Source: Firmicutes bacterium UBA2530 (GTDB taxonomy: Bacteria > Bacillota > Clostridia > Tissierellales > Sedimentibacteraceae). From it: DNA of 25,424 nt. The translations under genes and the position numbers were made by a program. Of this stretch, positions 16,455 to 23,534 are shown piece by piece. Location of the stretch: positions 74,078 to 99,501 of the forward strand of contig DDNC01000025.1 of the NCBI GenBank assembly GCA_002340985.1, given 5' to 3'. The notes under the pieces were generated by a model that worked only from the letters and a program-made list of their open reading frames with translations, searched no databases and was not told where the DNA came from. Within the stretch, counting starts at the first letter, position 1, and every line of letters starts with the position of its first letter.

Positions 16455-17450
16455 GTGAACGAAATACAATTTTTAATGTATGACACTGATGAAAAAGTGG
16501 AAGTTCTTGTTCAAGATGAAAGCATTTGGGCAACTCAAAAGACTATATCTCAGTTGTTTGATGTTGGAATCCCTGCCATAAGTAAACACCTGAAAAATAT
16601 TTTTGAATCTGGCGAACTAGATGAGAAACATACTGTTTCCAAAATGGAAATAGTTCAAAATGAGGGTGGAAGAAGTGTGAAACGTGAAACCACATTTTAC
16701 AATTTAGATCTTATAATTTCGGTTGGTTATCGAGTAAACTCTCAAAAAGCAACTAAGTTCCGTATATGGGCAACGGATGTTTTAAAAGATTATATTCAAA
16801 AAGGCTTTAAGATTGATGTTAAACGTATAAAACAAGGTGAGGATGTATTCGGTAGAGATTATTTCCGTGAATTGCTTGAAACAGTTCGTTCAATTCGAGC
16901 AAGTGAACGACGTATATGGCAACAAATAACAGATGTCTTTGCTGAAATTTCATATGATTATGATAAGAACTCTGATATCACTAAGAATTTTTATGCTACA
17001 GTACAAAATAAGTTTCATTTTGCCATTACTGGTAAGACAGCCGCTGAAATTGTATACGATAGTGCTGATAAAGACAAAGAGCACATGGGACTTACATCTT
17101 GGAAAAACTCCCCTGATGGACGCATTTTACAATCCGATGTATTAGTTGCAAAGAATTATTTGACAGAAAAAGAAATTCGAAGTCTAGAGCGTAACGTATC
17201 ATCTTACTTTGATTACGTAGAGCGTCTGCTTGAAGAAGAAACTTTATTGAGAATGCAAGATTTTGCTACCAGTATTGATGAATTTTTGAAATTTAATCGC
17301 TATGAAATATTGGAAGGACATGGGAATGTATCCCATAATGTAGCTAAGAAAAAAGCCATTGAAGAATATAGAGAATTCAATAAACATCAAAAAATAGTTT
17401 CTGATTTTGATAAAGAAATTAGAAAATACATGGAGAAAAGAAATGAGTGA
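16455..17450 (+). CDS. RhuM family protein inside the restriction operon
   Basis: 331 aa from a GTG start with AGGAGGT ending 4 nt before it; no ATG lies near. The RhuM family was named from a gene of Salmonella pathogenicity island 3, is widespread in mobile and defence regions, and has no settled biochemical function. The N-terminal ~120 residues contain a helix-turn-helix-like part (IWATQKTISQLFDV, AISKHLKNIFESGEL) and a stretch (VNSQKATKFRIWATDVLKDYI) that resembles phage antirepressor Bro-N/ORF6N proteins. The middle and end hold a conserved FHFAITGKTAAEIVYDSAD block, a charged helical region (LTEKEIRSLERNVSSYFDYVERLLEEE) and a basic tail. No signal peptide or membrane segment is seen. 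It starts 44 nt after hsdR and overlaps hsdS by 8 bp, so it is made with the restriction enzyme. A DNA-binding regulator or a defence accessory is inference. Confidence 0.88.
   Translation: MNEIQFLMYDTDEKVEVLVQDESIWATQKTISQLFDVGIPAISKHLKNIFESGELDEKHTVSKMEIVQNEGGRSVKRETTFYNLDLIISVGYRVNSQKATKFRIWATDVLKDYIQKGFKIDVKRIKQGEDVFGRDYFRELLETVRSIRASERRIWQQITDVFAEISYDYDKNSDITKNFYATVQNKFHFAITGKTAAEIVYDSADKDKEHMGLTSWKNSPDGRILQSDVLVAKNYLTEKEIRSLERNVSSYFDYVERLLEEETLLRMQDFATSIDEFLKFNRYEILEGHGNVSHNVAKKKAIEEYREFNKHQKIVSDFDKEIRKYMEKRNE
17432..17435 (+). promoter_or_regulatory. Ribosome binding site deciding the hsdS start
   Basis: GGAG at 17432-17435 lies 7 nt before ATG 17443, inside the end of rhuM. The longer frame from 17407 has no site in front of it and would overlap rhuM by 44 bp. 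Confidence 0.65.
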
Positions 17451-18687
17451 AGGCAAAGAAAATATGCCTAAAATAAGGTTCCCTGGTTTCACTGGAGCTT
17501 GGGAACAGGTTAAGTTGGAAAGTGTTGCTTCTTTTAGTAAAGGTCATGGATATTCAAAGAGTGATTTGCGTGATGAAGGAACACCTATAATTTTGTATGG
17601 TCGGTTATATACAAAATATGAAACATCAATCTCTGAAGTAGACACCTTTGTTGATGCAAAAAGTGGCTCCGTATATAGTAAAGGTGGAGAGGTCATTATT
17701 CCTGCTTCAGGCGAAACAGCTGAAGACATTGCAAGGGCTGCAATCGTTAAAGATGCTGGGGTTTTGCTTGGTGGCGACTTGAACGTAATAACACCTGATT
17801 CTAATGTTGATTCCGTATTTTTAGCTCTGTCTATTTCAAATGGAAATCCACAAAAAGAATTGGCAAAAAAAGCGCAAGGTAAGTCAGTTGTTCACATACA
17901 TAATGAAGAAATAAAAGAACTGATAATTTCATTTCCAAAACAAGATGAACAGAAACAAATAAGCACATATTTTGCCAACCTCGACAACCTTATCACCCTT
18001 CATCAGCGTAAATTAAATAATGTAAAAAAATTGAAGTCGGGATTACTTCAAAAAATGTTCCCCAAAAATGGTGAATGTTTTCCGGAAATTCGTTTTCCAG
18101 GATTTACTGACGCTTGGGAACAGCGTAAGTTAGGGGAAGTGAGCGACTCGTTTGAATATGGGTTAAACGCAGCAGCTACAGAATACGATGGAAAAAATAA
18201 ATATATACGTATAACTGACATTGATGATGAATCAAGGAGGTTTGTTGAAACTAATCTTACCTCTCCTAAAATTGACTTAAGCAATGCAGGGAACTATAAA
18301 TTAAAAATCGGAGATATTCTTTTCGCCAGAACTGGTGCAAGTGTCGGAAAATCTTATATTTACAAGGAGTCTGATGGGTTAGTGTATTATGCAGGATTTC
18401 TTATACGAGCAAGAATAAAGCCAGAACTTGATGCAGATTTTATTTTTCAAAACACATTAACAAGTAAATATAATGACTACATTCGTATAAATTCACAACG
18501 TTCTGGACAGCCCGGAGTTAATGCACAAGAGTATGCAGAATTTAGTTTTCGTGTTCCTGATCCCGATGAACAATTTAAGATCGGTGCATTTTTTAGGAAC
18601 CTAGACAAACTTATCACCCTTCATCAGCGTAAGTTAGAACACTTACAAGAATTAAAAAAATCACTATTACAACAAATGTTTGTTTAA
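17443..18687 (+). CDS. hsdS: Type I restriction enzyme, S (specificity) subunit with two TRDs
   Basis: 414 aa from ATG 17443. HsdS reads the two halves of the split recognition site and scaffolds HsdM and HsdR. Two target-recognition domains (about 11-165 and 216-372) are each followed by a conserved helix. The halves share IRFPGFTxAWEQxKL at 11-25 and 216-230, and NLDxLITLHQRKL at 179-191 and 386-398. This is the standard circular arrangement, with similar helices setting the spacer length of the recognition site. The TRDs themselves are unlike each other, so a bipartite asymmetric target is expected, but its bases cannot be read from the sequence. The start overlaps rhuM by 8 bp, and hsdM begins 14 nt after the stop. 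The shared helices are also repeated at the DNA level. Confidence 0.93.
   Translation: MSEGKENMPKIRFPGFTGAWEQVKLESVASFSKGHGYSKSDLRDEGTPIILYGRLYTKYETSISEVDTFVDAKSGSVYSKGGEVIIPASGETAEDIARAAIVKDAGVLLGGDLNVITPDSNVDSVFLALSISNGNPQKELAKKAQGKSVVHIHNEEIKELIISFPKQDEQKQISTYFANLDNLITLHQRKLNNVKKLKSGLLQKMFPKNGECFPEIRFPGFTDAWEQRKLGEVSDSFEYGLNAAATEYDGKNKYIRITDIDDESRRFVETNLTSPKIDLSNAGNYKLKIGDILFARTGASVGKSYIYKESDGLVYYAGFLIRARIKPELDADFIFQNTLTSKYNDYIRINSQRSGQPGVNAQEYAEFSFRVPDPDEQFKIGAFFRNLDKLITLHQRKLEHLQELKKSLLQQMFV
17977..18015 (+). repeat. hsdS helix repeat, copy 1
   Basis: 39 nt coding for the NLDNLITLHQRKL helix, 36 of 39 identical to the copy at 18598-18636 and including a 23-nt perfect block (17989-18011). 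Such repeats in hsdS genes are known sites for TRD exchange by homologous recombination. Confidence 0.85.
18598..18636 (+). repeat. hsdS helix repeat, copy 2
   Basis: Direct copy of 17977-18015 (36 of 39 identical, perfect block 18610-18632), 621 nt downstream. The offset is a multiple of three, so recombination between the copies would remove one TRD while keeping the frame. Confidence 0.85.
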
Positions 18688-18701
18688 GGAGGAAAGACAA
18701 A

Positions 18702-20300
18702 ATGAGCAATAATCTACAAACTATTACAACAACATTATGGGCCATGGCAAATGAGCTGCGGGGAAACATGGATGCCGCAGAATATAAGAACTATATTTTA
18801 GCATTTATGTTTTATCGTTATCTGTCAGAACATCAAGAACAATATTTAGTTGAAAATAATGTGATTGACGTTGATGTTAATGAATCTATCAATAAAGCCT
18901 ATTTACAACAAGCGAATGGTGACGACTTGAATGACTACTTAGAAGACATTTCTTCAAGTTTGGGCTATGCTATTGCCCCACTTGATACATGGAAATCTTT
19001 AATTCAGAAAATTGATAACAGCATGGTTATTCCAAGTGATTATCAGACTATTTTTGATAATTTCAATAAGAATGCAGAATTAAATAAAGAGGCTGCGAAG
19101 GATTTTCGCGGTGTGTTTAATGACATTAATCTCGGAGACTCTCGTCTAGGATCTTCCACAAATGAACGTGCCAAATCACTTAATCGCATTGTAAAGCTTG
19201 TTGATAGTATTGATTACAAGGATGAAGAGGGGAAAGATATTCTTGGTGCAATTTATGAATATTTAATCGGTCAATTTGCAGCAAGTGCAGGTAAAAAAGG
19301 CGGGGAGTTCTATACACCGCATGAAGTTTCTAAAATTTTGGCTAAAGTTGTAACTATTGGTGTGAAAAAATCAGATAATACTTTTTCAGTGTATGACCCA
19401 ACTTGTGGGTCGGGTTCATTGCTGCTAACCGTTCGGGATCAGTTACCCGGCGGAGATAAACCAGGAGCAATTAAATTCTTTGGGCAGGAAAAAAATACGA
19501 CTACATACAACTTAGCTCGTATGAATTTGATGATGCATGGTGTTTCATTTAATAATATGACATTGTCTAATGCTGACACTCTCGAAAGTGATTGGCCTGA
19601 TGGTCCGGATGCAAAAGGAATTGACCGTCCACGATCTTTTGATGCTGTGGTTGCAAATCCTCCTTATTCTGCTCATTGGGACAATAGCGAGACAAAACTA
19701 AAAGATTCACGTTTTAGCGAATATGGTAAACTAGCTCCTAAAACTAAGGCGGATTATGCATTCATTTTACACAGCCTTTATCATCTGAATGATAATGGAA
19801 CAATGGCTATAGTATTACCTCACGGAGTATTGTTTCGAGGTGCGGCAGAAGGCATCATACGTCAAACAATAATTGAAAAAAATTACCTTGATACAGTTAT
19901 AGGGTTGCCAGCTAATTTGTTTTATGGCACATCTATACCAACTACCATTTTAGTCTTTAAAAAAAATCGTAAAACAAAAGATATTTTGTTTATTGATGCA
20001 AGTAACGATTTTGAAAAAGGTAAGAATCAGAATAAACTTACTGATGAAAATATTGATAAAATTATTAATGCTTACCGAAATCGTGTAGATATTGATAAAT
20101 ATGCACATGTTGCATCATTTGAAGAAATCAAAGGGAACGGGTTTAATCTAAATATTCCTCGCTATGTTGATACGTTTGAAGAAGAGGAAGAAATTGATCT
20201 TGGTGAAGTAATTAAGTTATTAGAACAGGATAAACAGGAAATTGCTGATCTTGAAGCTAAGATAAACGAACAATTGAAAATTCTAGGTGTTATTGTGTAA
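18702..20300 (+). CDS. hsdM: Type I restriction enzyme, M (N6-adenine methyltransferase) subunit
   Basis: 532 aa, with GGAGG 9 nt before the ATG. Two HsdM copies with one HsdS methylate adenine in the recognition site using S-adenosylmethionine. The N-terminal helical domain (about 1-165) contacts DNA and partners. The methyltransferase core follows, with GGEFYTPHEVSKIL (200-213), the SAM-binding motif I in YDPTCGSGSLL (231-241) and catalytic motif IV NPPY (319-322). The C-terminal helices (about 505-527) fit the S-subunit contact region. It is the last gene of the operon and ends 13 nt before a strong bidirectional terminator. Having the methylase last, four genes after the promoter, differs from the more usual order in which hsdM precedes hsdS and is near or ahead of hsdR. 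Confidence 0.96.
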   Translation: MSNNLQTITTTLWAMANELRGNMDAAEYKNYILAFMFYRYLSEHQEQYLVENNVIDVDVNESINKAYLQQANGDDLNDYLEDISSSLGYAIAPLDTWKSLIQKIDNSMVIPSDYQTIFDNFNKNAELNKEAAKDFRGVFNDINLGDSRLGSSTNERAKSLNRIVKLVDSIDYKDEEGKDILGAIYEYLIGQFAASAGKKGGEFYTPHEVSKILAKVVTIGVKKSDNTFSVYDPTCGSGSLLLTVRDQLPGGDKPGAIKFFGQEKNTTTYNLARMNLMMHGVSFNNMTLSNADTLESDWPDGPDAKGIDRPRSFDAVVANPPYSAHWDNSETKLKDSRFSEYGKLAPKTKADYAFILHSLYHLNDNGTMAIVLPHGVLFRGAAEGIIRQTIIEKNYLDTVIGLPANLFYGTSIPTTILVFKKNRKTKDILFIDASNDFEKGKNQNKLTDENIDKIINAYRNRVDIDKYAHVASFEEIKGNGFNLNIPRYVDTFEEEEEIDLGEVIKLLEQDKQEIADLEAKINEQLKILGVIV

Positions 20301-20312
20301 TAAATTGATTGT

Positions 20313-20348
20313 AAAAGAGTCAAGAAAGCTATTTCTTGACTCTTTTTT
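20313..20348. terminator. Bidirectional terminator between hsdM and the ABC-F gene
   Basis: A perfect 15-bp stem (20313-20327 with 20332-20346) with a 4-nt loop. It ends in a run of six Ts on the plus strand and has a complementary T-run on the minus strand, so it can stop both converging transcripts. Confidence 0.93.
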
Positions 20349-20368
20349 ACCAGCATGCGCAACAGTTG

Positions 20369-21940
20369 TTACAGCTCAATAGTTTGAGTAGCAATATTTT
20401 CGCTGAATGTAAAATCATGCTCTACGAAAATCATTGTGGGCTCATATTCTTTTATGAGCTCTTCTATTTGAATTCTTGAATAGATGTCTATGAAGTTCAG
20501 AGGCTCATCCCATATATAAATATTGGCGCTTTGGGAAAGGCTTTTTGCAATGAGGACTTTCTTTTTCTGCCCTTCACTGAGTTCGTTGAGATTTTTGGAG
20601 AAATCATCAGAATCCATATCCAACTTTGCTAATAATGTTCTGAATATACTTTCGTTGATATTTTCAGTCACAATAAAATCCTGAAATGTTCCATTTAAAA
20701 ATGACGTGTCTTGAGGAACAAAGGAAATATTGAGATTGCTTCCTATATTCAGGGTTCCATCATAGCTTTTGATTTCACTCAGAAGCATTTTTATCAAGCT
20801 TGATTTTCCGGAGCCATTTTTTCCTTTTATAGAAAATCTGTCTCCGCGCCTTACGGTAAAGCTTACATTGTTTAAAATTTTCCTGTCACCAAAGTTCAAA
20901 CTTAGATTATCCGCATTAATCAATGTATCTCGATGATATTCCTGTGGAATCAATTTCAAGGCATCATATTTTTCAATATTTTTAAGCAGCTTCTTTTTTT
21001 CATCTATTGAAGTCTCTTTCCTCTGTTCAATAGCCTTGGCTCTTTTCATCATTTTTGCAGACTTATGACCTATATATCCCCTGTCAGGGGAATGGTCGCC
21101 TATTTTCGATTTTTCCACAAGGTCGCTCCAGCCTGCCGTTCTTCTGAATGCTGTCTCCATCTGTGATATTTCTTTCTTCAGCTTTTCATTTTTTGCAATT
21201 TCGTAGTTATCCTGGCGGTTCTTATTTTCCTTCCATGATGAAAAGTTGCCCTTTTGAACTTCAATATTGGTTTTATTTATTGAGAGTATATGGTCAACAG
21301 TCATATCTAAAAAATGCCTGTCATGTGATACCAATATATATCCCTTCTTTTGAGACAGATAATCAGCAACGCAGCGTCTTCCTTCCATATCAAGATGGTT
21401 TGTGGGCTCATCTATGAGCAGGAAATTATTCTTTTTAAGAAACAGCGCAGCAAGCATAATCTTTGTTCTCTCTCCATTGCTTAAGGTGCCGAATTTTCGG
21501 TTCAGAACCTCGGGTTCAACATCAAGCTTCCGCACTTCCTTTTCTATCAATTCATTTATTATATAGCCGTCGTTTTGGATATATAAATTCAGTATTTCAC
21601 CGTATTTTTCCATTGAGTATTCAGAGCTTTGAAGGATGCATTCATCCATTTTCTTCTCCCACAAAGCAAAGGGTGCTATTGAATTTCTTGCTGCGTCAAG
21701 GGCAGTCAATTCCTTATCTGCTTCAAACGGAAAGTAGTCAAAATCCACAGACGATGATATTGTTCCGCTGAAGCTGTATTGTTTCATTAAAAGCTTAAGA
21801 AATGTGGTTTTTCCTCTTCCATTTCTTCCTACAAATCCAAGCTTCCAATCCGTATCAATTTCAAATGACGTATTTTCAAATATATTTTCATAGTTTCCGT
21901 CATATCCGAATGTTAAGTTGTTCACGCTTATTAAAGACAT
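20369..21940 (-). CDS. ABC-F ribosomal protection ATPase, Lsa/CplR-like
   Basis: 523 aa from ATG 21940, chosen because AAGGAGGG lies 8 nt upstream; the longer frame to 21997 has no such site. Two ABC cassettes without membrane segments define ABC-F. Cassette 1: GRNGRGKT (38-45), LSNGE (153-157), LLIDEPTNHLD (174-184, Glu178). Cassette 2: GKNGSGKS (373-380), LSEGQ (454-458), IYIWDEPLNFID (474-485, Glu479). The linker (about 225-330) contains DRGYIGHKSAKMMKRAK, and together with the EPLNFID second Walker B it points to the Lsa/Vga/CplR antibiotic-resistance group. Those proteins bind the ribosomal E site and displace lincosamides, pleuromutilins and streptogramin A. That spectrum is inferred, and a housekeeping translation role cannot be excluded. 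The long leader upstream supports drug-responsive control. Confidence 0.88.
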   Translation of the reverse strand: MSLISVNNLTFGYDGNYENIFENTSFEIDTDWKLGFVGRNGRGKTTFLKLLMKQYSFSGTISSSVDFDYFPFEADKELTALDAARNSIAPFALWEKKMDECILQSSEYSMEKYGEILNLYIQNDGYIINELIEKEVRKLDVEPEVLNRKFGTLSNGERTKIMLAALFLKKNNFLLIDEPTNHLDMEGRRCVADYLSQKKGYILVSHDRHFLDMTVDHILSINKTNIEVQKGNFSSWKENKNRQDNYEIAKNEKLKKEISQMETAFRRTAGWSDLVEKSKIGDHSPDRGYIGHKSAKMMKRAKAIEQRKETSIDEKKKLLKNIEKYDALKLIPQEYHRDTLINADNLSLNFGDRKILNNVSFTVRRGDRFSIKGKNGSGKSSLIKMLLSEIKSYDGTLNIGSNLNISFVPQDTSFLNGTFQDFIVTENINESIFRTLLAKLDMDSDDFSKNLNELSEGQKKKVLIAKSLSQSANIYIWDEPLNFIDIYSRIQIEELIKEYEPTMIFVEHDFTFSENIATQTIEL

Positions 21941-21948
21941 AAAAAAAT

Positions 21949-21956
21949 CCCTCCTT
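21949..21956 (-). promoter_or_regulatory. Ribosome binding site deciding the ABC-F start
   Basis: The minus strand reads AAGGAGGG, 8 nt before ATG 21940. It lies inside the longer frame that opens at 21997, so that frame is very unlikely to be the one translated. Confidence 0.85.
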
Positions 21957-22110
21957 AAAGAGAGAAAATTAAAATTAACATAAATAATAACATACAAAAA
22001 TTATTATATTATTATAAAGGTTATGGAAATTAATTTACTCTCATTATATAATGCATTAAAATAAACCTGTAAAGGCATTTTAATAAAGCTAATACATAAA
22101 TAAAAGTAAA

Positions 22111-22122
22111 TTATCTAATCAT
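22111..22122 (-). CDS. Candidate three-codon upstream ORF (M-I-R-stop)
   Basis: The minus strand reads ATG ATT AGA TAA, with AAAGG (22133-22137) 10 nt upstream, about 26 nt into the predicted transcript. A short peptide ending in arginine just before the stop is the kind of element that can stall drug-bound ribosomes. So short an ORF can arise by chance in AT-rich DNA. Confidence 0.25.
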   Translation of the reverse strand: MIR

Positions 22123-22154
22123 TCCACTGTTACCTTTCTTTTTTATTTGTATAT

Positions 22155-22183
22155 ATTATAATAAATGAATCCTTATATGTCAA
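22155..22183 (-). promoter_or_regulatory. Sigma-A promoter of the ABC-F gene
   Basis: On the minus strand TTGACA (22178-22183), a 17-bp spacer and TATAAT (22155-22160) match the consensus exactly. It is the strongest candidate in the 411-nt region between the ABC-F and GNAT genes. Confidence 0.8.
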
Positions 22184-22282
22184 ATATGAAAATATAAAAT
22201 TACTTTTGCATTTTTATGTTTCAAATATTATAATAAAATATAATGCTAATTTATATTGTTTTCCACTGTTGAGCACAATTAT

Positions 22283-22312
22283 TTGTCCGCATTTTAATTA
22301 AAACAGTATAAA
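22283..22312 (+). promoter_or_regulatory. Probable promoter of the GNAT gene
   Basis: TTGTCC (22283-22288), an 18-bp spacer and TATAAA (22307-22312), 39 nt before the start codon. It is a moderate match in AT-rich DNA. The rest of the plus strand from 21941 to 22282 shows nothing I can support. Confidence 0.5.
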
Positions 22313-22351
22313 ATACATACAATAGAAAAAATCGGAGTTTATGGAGGTACT

Positions 22352-23431
22352 ATGGAAAGAGAGATAGTCAGACTTGACATGAATAGAGATTTCGAAGCTT
22401 TTGAAGAATTATCGGTTATATCCTTCGGAAAAAATACAAACAGCAAAAAAGAAATGTATGAATGGCTTTTTGATAAAAACCCATATAATAAATCCGGCAA
22501 TATGATGTACCTGCTGAAAGAAGGAGACAAGGTAATAGGCTGTGACGGACTTTTGCCAAATGAGCTCTACGTAAACGGTAAGACACTTCTTACAGCTCAC
22601 TCCGTTAACTCAATGACACATCCTGATTACAAGAAGCAGGGCATATTCAGACAAATGACCGAAAATTCCTGCAACAGAGGTCTGGAGGACGGAGTGGATG
22701 TTGTAATCGGTCTTGCCAACGACCAATCATATCCCGCATATCAAAGATTCGGCTGGCCAACTCTTTTTGAAAAGGAAGTCTATGTAAAGCCCATATTAAT
22801 CACAAACATACTTAAGAGAAGAATAAAGATAGGACCCTTGGCATCCATGGGTAACCTTATATATTCTACATACATGAAAAACAAGCTCAAAAGAAGCATG
22901 GATACGGAAATAAAATTTGAGGTTCTTAAGAGAGTTCCTGCAGAGGTTCAGGAATGCTGGGATAAATATAAATCAAAGTACAGAGTATTGCTGGCGAGGG
23001 ATTATAAATATTTAAATTACAGATACAACGAGAGACCTGATGTGGACTATGTGACGGTGCTTGCTAAGCTGAACAATGAGATAATTGGATTTGCAATACT
23101 TCACAATTCGGTTGCTAATAGTTCTAAGATGACTTCTGCTGTTGAATTTTTTACAGACCCGGAAAATGAGAGATTTATAAAGGCATTAGCTGAAGGTGTA
23201 TCGGAATATTGTTATGACAATGGTCTGGAATATGTTGTTGTGGGAACCGGGTTTTACGGCAAATATAAAAGCGTATTGCTGAATAACGGGTTCATGATTA
23301 CACGAAAGCCGCCTAAAAATAATATGATGATAGCAAATGTGCTTTCAGACAGGGTTACATTGGAGGAGCTGATGGGTCACGAAAAATGGCACATCACTCA
23401 GGGAGACGGAGAGACGGAGCTGGATCTTTGA
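22352..23431 (+). CDS. GNAT family N-acetyltransferase, substrate unknown
   Basis: 359 aa; GGAGGT lies 3 nt before the ATG, slightly close. Residues ~1-160 form a GNAT acyl-CoA domain: VIGCDGLLPNELYVNGKTL leads to the motif A strand VNSMTHPDYKKQGIFRQM (about 85-102), whose Q-x-I-F stretch contacts the CoA pyrophosphate, and VVIGLANDQSYPAYQRFGW ends the domain. The second half (about 190-340) is a further GNAT-like or partner domain with VLLARDYKYLNYRYNERP and EYVVVGTGFYGKYKSVLLNNGF. The layout resembles two-domain GNATs such as Eis, but I cannot assign a substrate. It stands alone between divergent ABC-F and argS promoters. It has no signal peptide or membrane segment, so it acts in the cytoplasm. 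Confidence 0.8.
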   Translation: MEREIVRLDMNRDFEAFEELSVISFGKNTNSKKEMYEWLFDKNPYNKSGNMMYLLKEGDKVIGCDGLLPNELYVNGKTLLTAHSVNSMTHPDYKKQGIFRQMTENSCNRGLEDGVDVVIGLANDQSYPAYQRFGWPTLFEKEVYVKPILITNILKRRIKIGPLASMGNLIYSTYMKNKLKRSMDTEIKFEVLKRVPAEVQECWDKYKSKYRVLLARDYKYLNYRYNERPDVDYVTVLAKLNNEIIGFAILHNSVANSSKMTSAVEFFTDPENERFIKALAEGVSEYCYDNGLEYVVVGTGFYGKYKSVLLNNGFMITRKPPKNNMMIANVLSDRVTLEELMGHEKWHITQGDGETELDL

Positions 23432-23454
23432 TTCTGGTTGTGCTATATTGCGCG

Positions 23455-23483
23455 TTGACATTGAAAATTCGCTGTGTTATGAT
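23455..23483 (+). promoter_or_regulatory. Promoter of argS
   Basis: TTGACA (23455-23460), a 17-bp spacer and TATGAT (23478-23483) preceded by TGT, so it has both a consensus -35 and an extended -10. It lies 51 nt before the chosen argS start. No T-box leader fits in this short distance. Confidence 0.82.
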
Positions 23484-23524
23484 AGCTAAAATATTAAATA
23501 TTATACATAACATGGGATAACTAT

Positions 23525-23529
23525 GGAGG
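23525..23529 (+). promoter_or_regulatory. Ribosome binding site deciding the argS start
   Basis: GGAGG lies 5 nt before ATG 23535. It overlaps the first codons of the frame from ATG 23523, which has only a weak GGGATAACT in front. Confidence 0.65.
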
Positions 23530-23534
23530 ATGAG

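Larger units (their letters stand above)
21941..22154 (-). promoter_or_regulatory. Long 5' leader of the ABC-F gene
   Basis: About 208 nt lie between the expected transcription start (near 22148) and the ATG. The leader is AT-rich and holds a possible three-codon upstream ORF (22111-22122) and a perfect palindrome CATTATATAATG (22042-22053). I see no GC-rich terminator hairpin with a T-run, so classical attenuation is not obvious. Control by ribosome stalling or anti-SD pairing is possible. Resistance ABC-F genes in Firmicutes are commonly controlled by leaders of this size. Confidence 0.5.

Noticed and set aside
12629..20300. Invertible, phase-variable hsdS system
   Set aside because: The repeats in hsdS are direct, there is no silent hsdS in inverted orientation and no recombinase gene in the window. 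The half-hsdS shares none of the repeat segments.
22042..22053. Perfect palindrome CATTATATAATG as an operator
   Set aside because: All but the ends are A/T in very AT-rich DNA, so chance is likely. It is mentioned only as part of the ABC-F leader.
22003..22080. A ~25-codon frame in the ABC-F leader beginning M-P-L-Q-V
   Set aside because: No ribosome binding site lies before its ATG, and its end is a run of isoleucine codons from AT-rich DNA.
22122..22270. Ten-base direct repeat TTCCACTGTT (22122-22131 and 22261-22270)
   Set aside because: Short, imperfectly placed relative to both promoters and without symmetry; likely chance.
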